64,000 nucleotides of DNA, taken from NCBI RefSeq assembly GCF_000975095.1, contig NZ_BBRD01000001.1, positions 763,467 to 827,466 of the forward strand, given 5' to 3'. This document shows positions 60,895 through 64,000 of the stretch, one piece after another. The stretch is from Demequina aestuarii. Its GTDB lineage: Bacteria > Actinomycetota > Actinomycetes > Actinomycetales > Demequinaceae. Below the pieces are notes generated by a model. That model saw only the letters and a list, made by a program, of their open reading frames with translations, searched no databases and was not told the origin of the DNA. The first letter of the stretch is position 1. Each line of letters begins with the position of its first letter. Both the position numbers and the translations under genes were made by a program.

Positions 60895-63425
60895 CGCTCC
60901 TCGCGTGCCGCCTCGGTCATCTGTTCGTGAACCCGAAACGCCAGTTCCTCGGCCGAATACGGCTTGGTCAGCAACGCGACGCCTTCGTCGAGTCTGCCGT
61001 TGTGCATGATCACATTCTCCGTGTAGCCAGAAGCGTACAAGACGGGGGTTCCGGGTCGAGCGGCGACCACGCTCTGAGCGAGGTCTCGGCCCGTCATGCC
61101 CCCCGGCATGATCACGTCGGTGAAGAGCAGGTCGACCGTCTCCAGCTGCAGCATGCGTGCGAGGGCCTCCGGTCCGGTCGCCGCCGGAACGACGTCGTAG
61201 CCCAGGGAGCGGAGGTGGTCCGTGGCGAAGGTGCGCACCAGCGGGTCGTCTTCCGCGAGCAGGATGACCCCGCTTCCCTTCGCCGGGGCGGTGCCCGGCA
61301 TCCGTGCCGGCTCGGCTGCGGGGGAGCCCTCGGGCGCCAAGGGGAGATACAGCCGGAAGGAGGAGCCGATTCCCACCTCGGAGTACACCGTGATGTGGCC
61401 ACCGCTCTGGCGCGCGAAGCCCCACGCCATCGCGAGGCCCATGCCTGATCCCTCGCCCACCTCCTTGGTGGTGAAGAACGGTTCGAACAGGTGGTCCAGG
61501 TGGTCGGGCGCGATGCCGGTGCCGGAGTCCGTGACCGTCACGACTGCGTAGGTTCCTGGCTCCACCTCGGCGTGCGCGGTCGTGTAGGTCTCGTCCAAGT
61601 GCTTGAGCGACGTCTCCAGCGTGAGGGTGCCGCCGTCCGGCATCGCATCCCGCGCGTTGATCGCGAGGTTCAGCACCGCGTTCTCGAACTGCCCCGGATC
61701 GACCAGTGCCGGAGGCAGCCCCGGCTCCATCACGGAGGTGATCGTGATCCCGTTGCCCAAGGTGCGGTGCAGCAGCGGTACGAACTCGTCGAGGAGGCGA
61801 TTGAGGTCGGTGTGCTGCGGTGCCAGGGGTTGGCGGCGTGCGAAGGCGAGCAGCCTGCTGGTCAGCTGGCCGCCTCTGTCGGCGGCCTGTCTGACGAGTC
61901 CGATCATCTCTCGAGACTGCGGGGAGATCGCCGAGTCGCGCGCCACCGCGTCCGCGCCGCCGATGACGACGGTGAGGAGGTTGTTGAAATCGTGGGCGAT
62001 GCCTCCGGTCAGGCGGCCCACCGCCTCCAGCCGCTGCGCCTGCTCGAGCTGTTCGCTGAGGAGCCGCGTCTGAGTGACGTCGCGGAGGAACACGGTGATT
62101 CCGAGCTCACTCGGCGTGGCGGTGATCTCCAGCCAGCGATCCTGGGCGCGGTCGTGGAAGGACAGGAACTGGCGTTCACCGGTGGAGATCGCCTTGCCGT
62201 AGGCCTCGTGGACCGGCGTCTCGATGATGTTCGGGTACTCCACCAGAAGGTCTTTTCCCAGCAGGGACTCTCGGCCCTGACCCAGCATTCCTTGCGCGTG
62301 ATCGTTCATGTACGTGATGCGCCAGTGCGCGTCGAGCCCGAGGACGCCGTCCGACATGCTGTCGAGGATGACGTCCCTCTCGCGCGCCAACTGCTGCGCC
62401 TGCTGCTTGAGCGCTCGGGTGCGGTGAATGTCGATGGAACTGCCCCACCAGCGCGTGACCTCGCCGTCGCTCCCGCGCTCGGCCCTGGCGCCCACGCGGT
62501 GCCAGCGGTACTCGCCGTGACGATTGCGCACACGACACTCCACCTCGTACGGGTCACCGGTGTGGATCGCGGCGGTCCACCGCTCGACCATCATGTCCTT
62601 GTCGTCGGGGTGGACCAGCGAGAGCCAGCCCGCGTCGACGAAGTCGAGGACGCTTCCCCCGGAGTACTCCGCAAGCGCCTCGCTGATGTAGTCGACCACG
62701 CCGTCTGGGGTGGCGCTCCACACGGCGAGCGGCAGCGCACGGGTGAGTTGGTCGAACCGCCGTCGTTGGGCCTCTGCCGACGACTTGGCCTCGCGCCACG
62801 GGGTGAGGTCCTGGATGGTGCCGCGCAGCCGCTGGGGGCGTTCCTGCTCGTCGAGCAGGGGCTCTCCGATGATCAGGATGGTCCGTCGCACGCCATCGGC
62901 GGCGTCGATGAGGCACTCCTCCATGAACGGTTCGCCGTCCACCGCCGCACGGGTGATGGCGTCGCGCAGCCGGTCGCGGTCATCCGCGACGAAGTAGGAG
63001 AGTGTCTCGTCTGCGGTGGGGCGGTAGCCGGCGGGGTGGCCGTGGATCTCGGCGACCTCGCCCGACCAGCTGACATCGCCGGTGTCGTAGTCGTAGGTCC
63101 AGGTGCCGATGTGGCTCAGCCTTCCCACTGCGCCCAGGGGCGGGGCCTCGCCAGCATTCTGTACGGACGCCGGGTCCGATGTGTCTGTGGCGTCAGTCGG
63201 GCCCGACGGGTCCATCACTGGTCGAGCCGGGGCGGGCTGACGGCGGTTCCAGACGGCTGCGGCTGCGACGATGAGCGAGAGGACCATCGCGGACGCGGCA
63301 AGGATGGTGATGGCGGACGGCTGGTCCGTCACGATGGCGGCGACGGTGATCAGCCCTGCTAGGGTGGCTGTGCCCACAGCTCCGACCCCGACCGCACGGG
63401 GCAACGGTGGCTGCATCGGCTCCAT
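60891..63425 (-). CDS. Hybrid sensor histidine kinase with PAS domains and receiver
   Basis: An 844-residue membrane protein. Two N-terminal helices are followed by three PAS-type segments (about 105-215, 230-345, 355-465). The histidine box is GRLTGGIAHDFNNLLTVVIG (about 468) and the ATPase has NLAINARDAMPDG, DSGTGIAPDHLDHLFEPFFT and GSGMGLAMAWG (about 590-670). A C-terminal receiver has ILLAEDDPLV, LFTDVIMPGGMTG (about 763) and LTKPY. It is of the HWE/HATPase hybrid type with an HDFNN box. ATG 63425 was chosen; an in-frame ATG at 63416 is close by. It is coupled to the EAL regulator. Confidence 0.92.
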   Translation of the reverse strand: MEPMQPPLPRAVGVGAVGTATLAGLITVAAIVTDQPSAITILAASAMVLSLIVAAAAVWNRRQPAPARPVMDPSGPTDATDTSDPASVQNAGEAPPLGAVGRLSHIGTWTYDYDTGDVSWSGEVAEIHGHPAGYRPTADETLSYFVADDRDRLRDAITRAAVDGEPFMEECLIDAADGVRRTILIIGEPLLDEQERPQRLRGTIQDLTPWREAKSSAEAQRRRFDQLTRALPLAVWSATPDGVVDYISEALAEYSGGSVLDFVDAGWLSLVHPDDKDMMVERWTAAIHTGDPYEVECRVRNRHGEYRWHRVGARAERGSDGEVTRWWGSSIDIHRTRALKQQAQQLARERDVILDSMSDGVLGLDAHWRITYMNDHAQGMLGQGRESLLGKDLLVEYPNIIETPVHEAYGKAISTGERQFLSFHDRAQDRWLEITATPSELGITVFLRDVTQTRLLSEQLEQAQRLEAVGRLTGGIAHDFNNLLTVVIGGADAVARDSAISPQSREMIGLVRQAADRGGQLTSRLLAFARRQPLAPQHTDLNRLLDEFVPLLHRTLGNGITITSVMEPGLPPALVDPGQFENAVLNLAINARDAMPDGGTLTLETSLKHLDETYTTAHAEVEPGTYAVVTVTDSGTGIAPDHLDHLFEPFFTTKEVGEGSGMGLAMAWGFARQSGGHITVYSEVGIGSSFRLYLPLAPEGSPAAEPARMPGTAPAKGSGVILLAEDDPLVRTFATDHLRSLGYDVVPAATGPEALARMLQLETVDLLFTDVIMPGGMTGRDLAQSVVAARPGTPVLYASGYTENVIMHNGRLDEGVALLTKPYSAEELAFRVHEQMTEAAREER

Positions 63426-63534
63426 GGTGGACCTTACCAAGGCCCGATGGGGCAGGTGAAGAGGCGCGTGCGCATCCGCCCCTGTGGGGCGGTGCGCCCC
63501 CAGGCGGTGGGGTGTGCCCGCTGCGGTCTCGCTC

Positions 63535-64000
63535 CTACAGGGCGACTCCGACCACATGCCCGATGCCATAGGTGATCGCCATCGCCAGCGTGCCACCGAC
63601 CACGTTCCGCACGATCGCGCGCGGGAACGCGGAGTGGGCGATCCATGCGGACGTGATGCCGGTGAGCGCGAGGGCCACGATCACGCCCGCGAAGGTGAGC
63701 GGCACCTGCAGCGGCGGCGAAGCGAGCAGGATGGTCAGCAGCGGAATGATGCCGCCCAGGGTGAAGGCGCCGAGAGACGCGATGCCGGCCTGCAGGGGAC
63801 TCACGAGCTGCTTGGGGTCGATCCCGAGATGCATGAGCGCGTGGATCGCCAGCGCGTCATGCTCCGTCTGTTCCTTGGCGGCGAGCTGCGCGGTGGGCTC
63901 GGACATGCCGGTGCTCATGTTGAGTCGCGTGAGCTGCTCGAGCTCCCATTCGGGCCGCTCGTCGTGCCAGCGCTCCTCTCGCGCGAGCTGGGCCTTCTCG
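63535..64000 (-). CDS. VIT-family iron/manganese transporter, C-terminal part (5' end outside window)
   Basis: Partial gene: the frame is open to the right edge and begins beyond it. The visible 154 codons start with an acidic cytoplasmic helix region (EERWHDERPEWELEQL, the metal-binding domain part), then DALAIHALMHLGID, and three membrane helices: QAGIASLGAFTLGGIIPLLTI, VPLTFAGVIVALALTGITSA and VVGGTLAMAITYGIGHVVG. This layout matches the Ccc1/VIT1 family, which moves Fe(II) or Mn(II). It is 109 nt from the sensor-kinase gene in the same direction. Confidence 0.85.
   Translation of the reverse strand, partial: EKAQLAREERWHDERPEWELEQLTRLNMSTGMSEPTAQLAAKEQTEHDALAIHALMHLGIDPKQLVSPLQAGIASLGAFTLGGIIPLLTILLASPPLQVPLTFAGVIVALALTGITSAWIAHSAFPRAIVRNVVGGTLAMAITYGIGHVVGVAL

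Overview
This window is high-GC chromosomal DNA from a Gram-positive actinobacterium, probably of the Micrococcales (Cellulomonas/Demequina-like; this is inference). The evidence is the GC-rich third codon positions, frequent GTG starts and ATGA/GTGA start-stop overlaps, a sortase-type surface protein, SHOCT proteins, a double-domain teichoic-acid glycerophosphotransferase, a GH9 cellulase-family enzyme and several LacI and TetR regulators. I saw no rRNA, tRNA, CRISPR array or intact transposase.

Layout. 1-2.2 kb holds the 3' part of a cell-wall-anchored SdrD_B/SpaA-like surface protein. 2.3-11.5 kb holds small membrane proteins, an alpha/beta hydrolase, an M50-like peptidase, a Tat-exported multicopper oxidase flanked by two equal-length SHOCT proteins, an acyl-CoA ligase behind a perfect palindrome, a TetR/zinc-type oxidoreductase pair and a RibD-type reductase. 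11.5-23.7 kb is an AT-richer defence island. It contains a Vsr endonuclease remnant, then a tightly coupled six-gene operon (C5 cytosine methyltransferase, two unrecognised proteins, a NERD-UvrD-like helicase, a DrmA helicase and a DrmB/DUF1998 protein), then a possible PD-(D/E)XK nuclease. This looks like a DISARM-type system without the usual DrmC phospholipase D gene, and it is the most interesting locus here.

23.7-34.3 kb holds housekeeping and stress genes: an F420-type oxidoreductase, DUF427, an alpha/beta hydrolase, a VOC/MarR divergon with duplicated operators, a BTAD regulator, a TetR/drug ABC exporter cluster, RidA, IlvE and a P-loop kinase. 34.4-46.5 kb is a hexose/polyol uptake and catabolism region: LacI, an Frc-type ABC importer, an FGGY kinase, a LacD-like aldolase, a second LacI, an SDR, an FrcK-like kinase, a mannitol-type dehydrogenase and an AGE-family isomerase. 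Its two halves appear joined into one regulon by the operator TGACACCGRTGTCA, which carries the -35 box.

46.7-51.8 kb holds a GH9 enzyme without a signal peptide, an ECF sigma factor coupled to a membrane MltG-like protein, a YgjP-type metallopeptidase and a ribbon-helix-helix/Doc toxin-antitoxin pair. 51.8-57.8 kb is a minus-strand operon for teichoic acid polymerisation and probable O-acylation (TagF, MBOAT, AlgJ/X-like). 57.9-59.7 kb is citramalate synthase cimA behind a leader peptide with three consecutive Ile codons and a terminator, a likely ribosome-mediated attenuator. 59.7-63.4 kb is a hybrid sensor kinase with a response regulator-EAL protein, and the right edge holds a partial VIT-family transporter.

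All names come from motif recognition by eye. No database search was run.
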